Shown here piece by piece: positions 1 through 6,002 of a stretch of 6,339 nt of DNA. How positions within the stretch are numbered: the first letter of the stretch is position 1; every line of letters starts with the position of its first letter. A program made the position numbers and the translations under genes. The DNA is from Clostridia bacterium (lineage in GTDB: Bacteria; Bacillota; Clostridia; CAKSNL01; HGM11501): the NCBI GenBank assembly GCA_030535815.1, contig JAUNRD010000099.1, positions 1 to 6,339 of the forward strand, given 5' to 3'. The notes under the pieces were generated by a model, which searched no databases, was not told the origin of the DNA, and worked only from the letters and a program-made list of their open reading frames with translations.

Positions 1-34
1 GTTGGAGTTTTTTAATTATTGCAAGGCTTTTTGA

Positions 35-65
35 CACAGTAATGTGCCAAAATCGTGGATTTTGG
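35..65. repeat. Two abutting small hairpins in the non-coding left end
   Basis: Two perfect inverted repeats lie directly next to each other. CACA-GTAA-TGTG occupies 35-46, and CCAAAATC-GTG-GATTTTGG occupies 47-65, with an 8-bp stem and a 3-base loop. They lie downstream of the DUF1653 gene on the minus strand. Neither is followed by a proper T tract in that direction, so they are not convincing intrinsic terminators. They could be part of a dispersed intergenic repeat or an RNA processing structure. The rest of 1-133 shows no gene: the plus-strand frame from base 3 is open only to the TAA near base 80 and has no start context. Confidence 0.35.
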
Positions 66-133
66 GCGATTTATCCCTAAGAAGTACCGCCGTTTGATAG
101 CTCATTCTCTTTTTTTGCGATAGCACTTAACTA

Positions 134-343
134 TTATCCGATAAACTCAAATCTCTTTACTTTTCTGCCTTCATATTCCACTTCTTCCTCCCACATTGAT
201 GCGGGGCGCACCCAGGTTTTACCCTCGCCGTAGAGTGCCTTATATATAACCATTTCCTCTACTGTTTCTGAGTGAAGCGCAATTCCCAGAACTTCATACA
301 GATTACCCTTGAAGTGTTTATATATTCCTTTTTTTATCTCCAT
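134..343 (-). CDS. DUF1653 domain protein
   Basis: This 69-residue protein is essentially one complete DUF1653 domain. The family hallmarks are visible in order: the opening G-x-Y-K-H-F-K-G (residues 6-13), Y-E-V-L-G-I-A-x-H-S-E-T (about 16-27), V-I-Y-K-A-L-Y-G-E (about 32-40), W-V-R-P-A-S-M (about 44-50) and a terminal R-F-E-F. The molecular function of DUF1653 is not established; it is a small cytoplasmic protein common in Firmicutes and Proteobacteria. The start is secure: the TAAGGTGA ribosome binding site (348-355) overlaps the stop codon of the upstream deacetylase-like gene, only 9 bases away, so the two are almost certainly cotranscribed. I see no clear terminator after it before the window edge. 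The family call is confident; any role in the neighbouring pathway is unknown. Confidence 0.9.
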   Translation of the reverse strand: MEIKKGIYKHFKGNLYEVLGIALHSETVEEMVIYKALYGEGKTWVRPASMWEEEVEYEGRKVKRFEFIG

Positions 344-347
344 AAAA

Positions 348-355
348 TCACCTTA
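348..355 (-). promoter_or_regulatory. Ribosome binding site overlapping upstream stop codon
   Basis: On the minus strand, TAAGGTGA contains both the TAA stop of the deacetylase-like gene (353-355) and the Shine-Dalgarno sequence of the DUF1653 gene, followed by TTTT and ATG. This arrangement supports translational coupling of the two genes. AGGTGATTTTATG also occurs identically at the start of the nitrilase-GDPD gene. Confidence 0.75.
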
Positions 356-1051
356 TTTTGCTAAAAGGATTTCTTTGTTCGTTCCGTAGAAAATATCATT
401 CTTTCCCGAAATCATACGGCAGAACTCGTCAAACTGCTCCCATCTTTCGGGGTGAATGTCAAATTCATAGGCGTGTCCCCATATGTAAAATACCTTCGGA
501 GTGTCCGCCTTTAATTTTATAAATTCCTCGCCCATAGTAAAAAGCTCGTTCCAGTCCATGTGGTGGTAAAGCGTTCCCTTATAGCGATAAAGGTCTGTAA
601 AGGGCTCAAAGCTTTTTGTCCTTTGCACCTCTCTTGAATACTTAACGCCGGTGTGGTTTTCGATTAAATCAACCACGCGGTCGTCAAAGTGACCGCCGGG
701 ATATGCCATACCAACCACATCGTAGCCGCAAAGTTCGGAAAGCTTAATTCTGTCCTCTTCCACCTGGCGGATTACTTCATCATCTGAAAGAACAGTTAAA
801 TTGGGATGCGTAAGAGTGTGCACCGCCACCTCGTGCCCCGAATAGATGTGACATACATCCTCCGGCTTTACCTTGGTGTGGTTTACATTATATTCCGGGC
901 GTTCGAGCCTTCCTTCCATTCCGAGACGGTCGGAATTTAAGTTGAAGGTACACTTTAAGTTGTATTTGTTGAAAATTTCAACCAGACGGATGTCCTGTGT
1001 GACACCGTCATCATAGCTGAAGGTTAATGCTTTCATTTTTCCGTCAAACAT
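353..1051 (-). CDS. Polysaccharide deacetylase-like protein (NodB fold, CE4-type)
   Basis: This is a 232-residue NodB-homology protein. Motif 1 is F-S-Y-D-D-G (residues 11-16), where Asp14 is the expected catalytic base and Asp15 a metal ligand. Motif 2 is H-T-L-T-H (78-82), giving the two metal-binding histidines. The usual R-P-P-Y-G of motif 3 is replaced by A-Y-P-G-G (116-120). A late W-G-H-A-Y-E-F (191-197) probably supplies the catalytic histidine. Known relatives remove N- or O-acetyl groups from sugars using a divalent metal; this short form resembles the gellan-lyase-associated subgroup of CE4, whose substrates are poorly known. There is no signal peptide, so it should act in the cytoplasm. 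An in-frame ATG at 1117 would add 22 residues, but that stretch is the promoter and terminator region. The ATG at 1051, seven bases after AAGGGGG, is the real start. It is the first gene of a pair with the DUF1653 gene. Fold confident, substrate unknown. Confidence 0.85.
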   Translation of the reverse strand: MFDGKMKALTFSYDDGVTQDIRLVEIFNKYNLKCTFNLNSDRLGMEGRLERPEYNVNHTKVKPEDVCHIYSGHEVAVHTLTHPNLTVLSDDEVIRQVEEDRIKLSELCGYDVVGMAYPGGHFDDRVVDLIENHTGVKYSREVQRTKSFEPFTDLYRYKGTLYHHMDWNELFTMGEEFIKLKADTPKVFYIWGHAYEFDIHPERWEQFDEFCRMISGKNDIFYGTNKEILLAK

Positions 1052-1058
1052 TGTTATT

Positions 1059-1065
1059 CCCCCTT
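1059..1065 (-). promoter_or_regulatory. Ribosome binding site that decides the deacetylase-like start
   Basis: AAGGGGG on the minus strand lies seven bases before ATG 1051-1049. The longer in-frame start at 1117 lies in the loop of a terminator hairpin and upstream of the -10 box, so it would not be in the mRNA. Confidence 0.8.
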
Positions 1066-1073
1066 TTTTATTA

Positions 1074-1101
1074 ATTATAGCACAATAACTATAAATTGCA
1101 A
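1074..1101 (-). promoter_or_regulatory. Sigma-A promoter of the deacetylase-like/DUF1653 pair
   Basis: On the minus strand, a -35 box TTGCAA (1096-1101) is separated by 16 bases from a perfect -10 box TATAAT (1074-1079), preceded by TGC for an extended -10. Predicted transcription start is near 1067, giving a leader of only about 16 bases. A 6-bp inverted repeat, TTATAG (1075-1080) and CTATAA (1089-1094), overlaps the -10 and spacer and could be an operator, though it is AT-rich. The -35 box begins one base after the T tract of the preceding terminator. Confidence 0.75.
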
Positions 1102-1102
1102 C

Positions 1103-1131
1103 AAAAAAGTCAGGCAATACCTGACTTTTTT
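1103..1131 (-). terminator. Intrinsic terminator of the FAD oxidoreductase gene
   Basis: A perfect 12-bp inverted repeat (AAAAAAGTCAGG at 1103-1114, CCTGACTTTTTT at 1120-1131) has a 5-base loop. Read on the minus strand it starts four bases after the oxidoreductase stop codon, and the transcript ends in a run of six U. The GC-rich core is GTCAGG/CCTGAC. It separates the oxidoreductase transcript from the deacetylase-like pair. The stem is symmetric in A and T, so it could also stop plus-strand transcription. Confidence 0.9.
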
Positions 1132-1135
1132 ATCC

Positions 1136-3361
1136 TTAATATATTCTTATCTCGTTAATCTTTGCCACATCTTCTCCGCTTGAAGAAAGAACGGTTACCC
1201 TTACCGCTTTCGCTGATGTGGGCTTGAAAATTATCTTATTTTTTCTTATAAAGTTTCCTCTTATTTCGCCTATCTTTATCCACTCGCCATTTACCAAAGC
1301 TTCAACATCCGCATCCTTTAAGGTGTGAAGGAAGGGTACTTCGACAGGCCAGTAGGAGTGCCTCGGGAGTGTAAGGTCCGTATCTGCCGTTATGTGAATT
1401 TCTGATATTTCCTCGTCCCTCGGCAATTCAAGGGTAATGCTCTGGGGAAGACCTTTTGCCTTATCCGAAATCCAGGCGTTATTTTTTTCGATGGAGCGGA
1501 TTTCTCCGTTTATAACGTTTTCGGGGTAGGCTTCCTCTTCTTTGTCAAAGCTTGTGGCTGTAACGGTTGCGCATTTTGCCTTGTCCGCTTCATCCTCGCC
1601 CTTAACACCCAAAATCGTCTGGTCATCGCATATTAATGTCTGCTGCAATTCCTTTATATGGGAAAGATAAATATCCCTCGGCAATACCTCATACTTTTTG
1701 CAAAGATATGCCGCTGCGCCGACAGCCTGACCGCACAGTGCAAGGGTGGATTCAACTCTTGTTGAGCCCAATGCCATATGGGTAAATGAGCTGCAGCGTG
1801 ATGCGGTGAAGAGATTTTTAATATTTACGGAATAAAGACATCTGTAAGGGATGGGACTTGGCGGAACGCCAACGCCCTTATCTCTGTCAAACTCCCCTTC
1901 CACACCTGAGAATATGCCTTTAACGTGGTGTATGTCAATTCCCCAGCCGTGATAGCCGATGGCATCCTCAAATTGAGTCTGTTCGGTGTAGTCCTTCTGA
2001 CTTAAAACGTAATCACCTATGATACGGCGGTTTTCACGTTTTGATAAGTGAAGCGCAAGAGCGGTAAGACGGTAGTTTGCGAAAATCTCTTTTTCCTCAT
2101 AGAGGTTTTTTCTCCAGTCGAAATAGCCTATACCGAGGCGTACCATTGCGTCACGGGTAAATTCGCTGTCCCACAAATCGTCATAGTCGTTGGAGTTTTC
2201 AAGCCACCACTCTGTAGTGTGCTTGTACTGAGGTTTTCTGTGAAGCTCCTTCGGGAACTTTATTGCCCAGTCGGGAGCAACAAATTCCACGGGAGAGCCT
2301 GTATCCTCTGCCGCAAAGTTTCTTATAACGCCGGGGGCGCAGTTACATCCGCTCATAGTAAGTAAGTCAGGTTCTTCGTGGGCAAATTTTTCGTCGTATT
2401 CGTGCTTTGCCTCTCTTCCCACACGGTATTTCGCGCCTGCAAAGTAGCCTACCCATCCGTCACCCGTAGAGTCGCAGAAGTAAGGCGCTGAAAGAGTGTG
2501 TCTTTCCAGAGTTTCGGCATTGACCAAAGTTATGTTTTCAATTATGCCGTTTTCGCATTCTGCATCAATGCAGATTTCGTTTAAGAAAACGGTGATATTT
2601 TTTTCCTTTTCCACAAGGTATTCAAGTGCATTCTGATACGTGAAATCGGGGAATTCTTCGTAAACTCTCTTTATCTCGTTGGCAATTCCCGTTTCGTGAT
2701 AGCCCTTGATGTGGGAGCCTGCACCGTCCAGACCAATGGAGCCTTCGTCGCTGGCGTTACCGCCTATTGTGGGACGGCCCGATATAAGCGCAACGGATAG
2801 TCCGTGGCGCGCGGCGCTTATTGCCGCAGGAATACCGCCGGGGCCTGCACCCACAACGGCAAAGTCAAAGCTTCCGTAATCCTTAGTCTTTAATGATATG
2901 CCCTTCATTTCTGCTCTGTCTTTCTGCCATCTTTTCTCTTCGGGAGAAGGGGTATAATCAAAATCGTTTGTTATGATTATAGCGGCACATCTTGAAAGCC
3001 ACCCTGTTTTATCGGACAGAGCAATTTTATGCTTACCGCTTTTTAAGTAAACATCACCCGCCAGATCCCAGTACCAATATAAAATGGGCATTTTACCAAG
3101 AGTGTGTGCCGTCTCTTCCCCGTCGACCTTTACGGTAAACTGACCGGGTGCTTCGGGATACTTCCAGTTTTTCGTGCGGGCGAAAATTCTGTACCAGCCC
3201 TCCTCGGTAACGGTGAACTCGGTTTCCGCATCTGAAGCGGGAGCTCCCGGAACGTCATTTGCAACAAGGTATGAGCTTCCCATTTCCCTTACAAACTGAC
3301 TTTCCTTTTTCCAGCCGCCTTTTTCATTAAATTCTACGGCATCAATCCATATATTTTCCAT
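1136..3361 (-). CDS. FAD-dependent oxidoreductase with flanking carbohydrate-binding-like modules
   Basis: This 741-residue protein has three apparent parts. Residues 1 to about 145 form a beta-rich module resembling golvesin-like or CBM-like domains (G-W-Y-R-I-F-A-R near 55-62, V-D-G-E near 79-82). Residues about 163-565 form a FAD_oxidored-type flavin domain: a Rossmann GxGxxG at 171-176 (G-A-G-P-G-G), I-G-G-N-A-S at 199-204, C-D-S-T-G-D-G at 296-302, and a C-terminal FAD-closing segment at 517-551 (N-L-F-T-A-S-R-C ... S-T-R-V-E-S-T-L-A-L-C-G-Q-A-V-G-A-A). Residues about 600-741 look like an F5/8 type C (discoidin) module (A-Y-P-E-N-V-I-N-G-E, S-I-T-L-E-L-P, a final I-N-E-I-R-I-Y). No signal peptide or membrane segment is seen, so it is predicted cytoplasmic. 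Start: AGAAGGG six bases before ATG. It is monocistronic, with its own promoter and terminator, and divergent from an AraC-type regulator that probably controls it. Substrate unknown; a sugar or sugar-derived compound is plausible from the end modules. Confidence 0.88.
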   Translation of the reverse strand: MENIWIDAVEFNEKGGWKKESQFVREMGSSYLVANDVPGAPASDAETEFTVTEEGWYRIFARTKNWKYPEAPGQFTVKVDGEETAHTLGKMPILYWYWDLAGDVYLKSGKHKIALSDKTGWLSRCAAIIITNDFDYTPSPEEKRWQKDRAEMKGISLKTKDYGSFDFAVVGAGPGGIPAAISAARHGLSVALISGRPTIGGNASDEGSIGLDGAGSHIKGYHETGIANEIKRVYEEFPDFTYQNALEYLVEKEKNITVFLNEICIDAECENGIIENITLVNAETLERHTLSAPYFCDSTGDGWVGYFAGAKYRVGREAKHEYDEKFAHEEPDLLTMSGCNCAPGVIRNFAAEDTGSPVEFVAPDWAIKFPKELHRKPQYKHTTEWWLENSNDYDDLWDSEFTRDAMVRLGIGYFDWRKNLYEEKEIFANYRLTALALHLSKRENRRIIGDYVLSQKDYTEQTQFEDAIGYHGWGIDIHHVKGIFSGVEGEFDRDKGVGVPPSPIPYRCLYSVNIKNLFTASRCSSFTHMALGSTRVESTLALCGQAVGAAAYLCKKYEVLPRDIYLSHIKELQQTLICDDQTILGVKGEDEADKAKCATVTATSFDKEEEAYPENVINGEIRSIEKNNAWISDKAKGLPQSITLELPRDEEISEIHITADTDLTLPRHSYWPVEVPFLHTLKDADVEALVNGEWIKIGEIRGNFIRKNKIIFKPTSAKAVRVTVLSSSGEDVAKINEIRIY

Positions 3362-3389
3362 GATACACCCTTCTTTCTCGTAATTTCCC

Positions 3390-3418
3390 TTGACTTAAGT
3401 TCATTATAGCAGTATAAT
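3390..3418 (+). promoter_or_regulatory. Promoter of the AraC/PocR regulator gene
   Basis: TTGACT (3390-3395), a 17-base spacer and a perfect TATAAT (3413-3418) give a near-consensus sigma-A promoter. Predicted start is near 3425, leaving a leader of about 46 bases. It overlaps the oxidoreductase promoter on the other strand almost completely, and the two -10 boxes are only four bases apart. Confidence 0.8.
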
Positions 3419-3431
3419 AATAAAAAAACTT
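3403..3431 (-). promoter_or_regulatory. Promoter of the FAD oxidoreductase gene (overlaps the divergent promoter)
   Basis: On the minus strand, a perfect -10 TATAAT (3403-3408) is preceded by TGC, an extended -10. The region where a -35 should lie (about 3426-3431) reads AAGTTT, far from consensus, so this promoter may rely on the extended -10 or on an activator. Predicted start near 3396, leader about 35 bases. The AraC-type regulator encoded next door is the obvious candidate activator (inference). Confidence 0.65.
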
Positions 3432-3470
3432 TGATTTTATGCTTTATTTTTTAGTTTTTATGAGGTATTT

Positions 3471-4349
3471 ATGAAAGATTGCGCTGTTTTAATAAAAGAA
3501 TATATAGAAGATATTAAAAAAAACCGCCAATGGGATATTATAATATACGACCGCTACAACCTGCTTTGCACGGACAGTGAGCTTAATCTCCCCGAAATAA
3601 GGAAGTGGCACAAAAACCCCTACTGCCTTGCCATAAAGAAAAATCGGGGGCTTCAGAGAAGGTGTGTTTATCTTAAAAACAAATATCAGGCGGAAATGAA
3701 AAAAGACGGTGAAATAAAAAAAGTTAACTGCTATGCGGGAGTAACCGAAATATCCTTGCCCGTTTTTATAGAAAACACGCTTTTTTCCATTGTTTCCGTT
3801 ACCGGCATAAAAGGAGCTTTAAGAGATAAAACCGCATCGCTTTTATCAGGAAGGCTCAAAACCGATATACCCTCGCTTCATAATGATTCACTTTTGCACA
3901 TAACGGATGATGAAGAAGCATCACTTAAAACCTTTCTTAAAGTTTTATCCGCCCTGCTAAAAGAGCATATAACAACATCGCCCCACTATGAAAATGCCAT
4001 AAGCGCCCTTTTTGCCCGCGAAAATATGAGTCCCTATGTCTTTGATGCCATAGACTATATAAAGGAGCATTTTACCGAGGATATCACCCTCGCAGGCATT
4101 GCCGCCCATTGCCATTTAAGCGCCTCATACCTCCAGCATCTTTTTATAAAGGTCAAGGGCATCGGCATTTCGGAGGAAATAAGAGAATGTCGTTTGGAGC
4201 GCGCCGCAGAGCTTTTAAGGGATACCAATCATTCCGTCCGCTATATCGCCCTTGATTCAGGCTTTCATAATGTTGACTATTTTTCAACGGCATTTAAAAA
4301 ACGCTTCGGCAAAACACCGCTTAAATTCAGAAATAAAAGAAATCCGTGA
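3471..4349 (+). CDS. AraC family transcriptional regulator with PocR-like sensor domain
   Basis: This 292-residue protein has two parts. The N-terminal region (about 5-130) resembles the PocR sensory domain: H-K-N-P-Y-C-L-A-I-K (47-56), R-C (64-65), and C-Y-A-G-V-T-E-I-S-L-P-V (87-98) followed by a hydrophobic strand. Three cysteines (52, 65, 87) sit at typical PocR positions. Known PocR domains bind small hydrocarbon derivatives; in PocR itself the effector is 1,2-propanediol. The C-terminal 100 residues are a standard AraC double helix-turn-helix: the first around 206-226 (L-A-G-I-A-A-H-C-H-L-S-A-S-Y-L), the second around 254-280 ending in the signature F-H-N-V-D-Y-F-S-T-A-F-K-K-R-F-G-K-T-P. 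Start: TGAGGT five bases before ATG. It is divergent from the FAD oxidoreductase with overlapping promoters, so it probably regulates that gene and itself. Family call confident; effector unknown. Confidence 0.9.
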   Translation: MKDCAVLIKEYIEDIKKNRQWDIIIYDRYNLLCTDSELNLPEIRKWHKNPYCLAIKKNRGLQRRCVYLKNKYQAEMKKDGEIKKVNCYAGVTEISLPVFIENTLFSIVSVTGIKGALRDKTASLLSGRLKTDIPSLHNDSLLHITDDEEASLKTFLKVLSALLKEHITTSPHYENAISALFARENMSPYVFDAIDYIKEHFTEDITLAGIAAHCHLSASYLQHLFIKVKGIGISEEIRECRLERAAELLRDTNHSVRYIALDSGFHNVDYFSTAFKKRFGKTPLKFRNKRNP

Positions 4350-4375
4350 GCTTCACTCACGGATTTCTTTTATTT
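4331..4375. terminator. Bidirectional terminator containing both stop codons
   Basis: A perfect 20-bp inverted repeat, 4331-4350 and 4356-4375, surrounds a 5-base loop (CTTCA). The GC-rich core is ATCCGTGAG/CTCACGGAT, and each outer side is T-rich (TTCTTTTATTT) when read outward, so it should stop transcripts from both directions. The TGA of the AraC-type gene (4347-4349) lies in the left arm and the TAA of the nitrilase-GDPD gene (4370-4372) in the right arm. Confidence 0.9.
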
Positions 4376-5977
4376 ACCAAGATAATCGTTTACCGCCCTT
4401 TGCACTATGCAGAAGTTGTTGGTAAGGATTGTGTCAATTCCCATTTTAATAAATTCAATTGCCTCATCGGGATCGTCTGTATGGAAAAGGTTACAGATAA
4501 TTCCGTTGGCACGGGCTTTATCTATCATTTCCTGATTTATATAGGGTCTATAGAACTGCACCTTTTCAGCACCAAGCCTTATTGCTCTGTCAACAATTCC
4601 CCAGGGATCATTTTTGTTGTGTCCCACGCAGATGGGAATTTCGGGAGCGATGCGCTTGAAGTGTGCAATCTGCTTGTCTTCCTCAACCATTAAGTAAACG
4701 TGGCGTTCAGCCTCATATTTTCTTATTAAATAGAGAAGTCTGTCCACATACCAGTCGGGGAATTCTTCTTCGTCCATAGGCTTTAAGTGTACGTTCATTA
4801 TTGTGTGGCCGGCAAAATGCTTTAATATCTCTTCAAAGGTAACAAGCTTCAATCCCTTGAAGCTGTCACTGAACTTACATCCGAAATCAAGCGCCTTAAG
4901 CTCGGCAAGGGATTTATCCGTAACCGGGCCCTCTCCGTTTGAAATTCTGTGCAGAAATTTATCGTGGCAGCTTATAAGCTCATGGTCTGTTGTGGGCCAG
5001 AGGTCAAGCTCTATCTCGTCTGCCCCCATACCGATTGCCGCACCGTAGGCGGGCATTGTGTTTTCGGGAGCAGCAAAGGAAAATCCGCGGTGTGCGCAAA
5101 CTCTGGGATAGGGCATATATTCCTCAAAGGGAACAATGGCACTTCCGCCGCTTCTGTACTGCCAGGGCTTTCTTCCGTATTCGATATACTCATAGTGAGG
5201 TGCATCTTTCCTTCCGAAGCCTGCAGGCTTTAAGTATTTATCGGAAGGATCAAACTCTGCATAGCCAACGCCGAATTTACCCTTCATATTCATCAAAACA
5301 TCGCCCTTGGGGGTAACCGCCATACTTGCACCGCAGATGTCGGAATCCTCGGCAAAGCTTACGGATGAGCGAAGCACATAGGCGTTGGTGTTATAGGCAA
5401 GGTGACGGCACATAATTTCAATGGCGGAATGTGTATCGCTTCTCTGAAGTGAGCATCCGATAATAACATCCACGTTTTCCCTTGCAATTCTTGCGGTAGC
5501 CTCGTAGAAATAAAAGTCATAGCAGGTTAAAAACGCATAACGCAAGCCTTCGATATCCATTGTGAAAGGCTCGGAATATGTAAATGTGTAGTCACTGTCA
5601 AGTGAGAGCGTTTCAAGCTCCAGCGGAGGCAGGTGCTTTTTAAAGTACTTACCGAGCAGTTTACCGTCTCTTCCGTAAACGTAGGTGGTATTGCGATAGC
5701 CTCCCTCTTCCTTAGAAAGGGCGTTTACAAATAAAAGAGCCTTGCAGCGCTTTGCCGCATTTTCACACTCAGAAAGAAGTGTGTCAATATACTTATCGTG
5801 ATAAAAAAGTGTTTCCTCCAAATTTGTGGTTGCACAGGGTACATCGGAATACTCCGGCAAAACGATGATATCAACATCATCCTTTAATTCTTTAAGTAAA
5901 TTCAGTTTATAGTCAAAATATTCGTCGGACTTTGATAAATCTCTTGAATACGGTGCCTGAATAATTGCAGCTTTCAT
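4370..5977 (-). CDS. Nitrilase-fold amidohydrolase fused to glycerophosphodiester phosphodiesterase (GDPD)
   Basis: This 535-residue protein has two enzymatic domains. Residues 1 to about 275 are a carbon-nitrogen hydrolase: Glu42 (L-P-E-Y), Lys113 (F-K-K-H-L) and Cys152 (L-T-C-Y-D-F-Y-F-Y-E) fit the Glu-Lys-Cys triad, so amide or nitrile C-N cleavage is expected. Residues about 292-535 are a GDPD TIM barrel: H296-R297-G, P-E-N-T (304-307), E323-L-D325, H338-D339 and a terminal I-L-T-N, matching the HR...ExD...H catalytic pattern. Such domains normally split glycerophosphodiesters into an alcohol and glycerol 3-phosphate. The usual metal-binding glutamate in the N-x-E-x-K strand reads N395-V-H397-L-K399, a variation. 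No signal peptide, so cytoplasmic. An in-frame ATG at 6031 would add 18 residues but lies in the -35 region; the ATG at 5977 after AGAGGTGA (5982-5989) is preferred. It has its own promoter and converges on the AraC-type gene. Domain calls confident, substrates unknown. Confidence 0.9.
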   Translation of the reverse strand: MKAAIIQAPYSRDLSKSDEYFDYKLNLLKELKDDVDIIVLPEYSDVPCATTNLEETLFYHDKYIDTLLSECENAAKRCKALLFVNALSKEEGGYRNTTYVYGRDGKLLGKYFKKHLPPLELETLSLDSDYTFTYSEPFTMDIEGLRYAFLTCYDFYFYEATARIARENVDVIIGCSLQRSDTHSAIEIMCRHLAYNTNAYVLRSSVSFAEDSDICGASMAVTPKGDVLMNMKGKFGVGYAEFDPSDKYLKPAGFGRKDAPHYEYIEYGRKPWQYRSGGSAIVPFEEYMPYPRVCAHRGFSFAAPENTMPAYGAAIGMGADEIELDLWPTTDHELISCHDKFLHRISNGEGPVTDKSLAELKALDFGCKFSDSFKGLKLVTFEEILKHFAGHTIMNVHLKPMDEEEFPDWYVDRLLYLIRKYEAERHVYLMVEEDKQIAHFKRIAPEIPICVGHNKNDPWGIVDRAIRLGAEKVQFYRPYINQEMIDKARANGIICNLFHTDDPDEAIEFIKMGIDTILTNNFCIVQRAVNDYLGK

Positions 5978-5981
5978 AAAA

Positions 5982-5989
5982 TCACCTCT
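5982..5989 (-). promoter_or_regulatory. Ribosome binding site that decides the nitrilase-GDPD start
   Basis: AGAGGTGA on the minus strand, followed by TTTT and ATG, gives the start at 5977. The resulting protein begins M-K-A-A-I-I-Q-A-P, the usual first strand of nitrilase-fold enzymes, with no extra residues. Confidence 0.8.
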
Positions 5990-6002
5990 GATGTTTTTTA
6001 TG

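Noticed and set aside
31..60. Perfect TTGACA at 31-36 as a plus-strand promoter
   Set aside because: No acceptable -10 box follows at 16-18 bases, and no plus-strand gene lies downstream.
1052..1117. N-terminal extension of the deacetylase-like protein to ATG 1117
   Set aside because: The extra 22 codons cover a promoter and part of a terminator hairpin, and a strong ribosome binding site precedes ATG 1051.
2048..2365. Plus-strand open frame of 105 codons inside the FAD oxidoreductase gene
   Set aside because: It lies wholly antisense to a well-supported gene, has no recognisable domain and no ribosome binding site that stands out.
3435..3462. Direct repeat TTTTATG (3435-3441 and 3456-3462) spaced 21 bp, as for AraC-type operators
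   Set aside because: The region is very T-rich, so a 7-base match is expected by chance, and both copies lie downstream of the regulator's predicted transcription start.
4346..5316. Several plus-strand open frames (4346-4693, 4803-5048, 4949-5233, 4990-5316) and a minus-strand frame at 5011-5205
   Set aside because: All lie within the nitrilase-GDPD gene in other frames; their translations show no family pattern, whereas the main frame has complete catalytic motifs in both domains.
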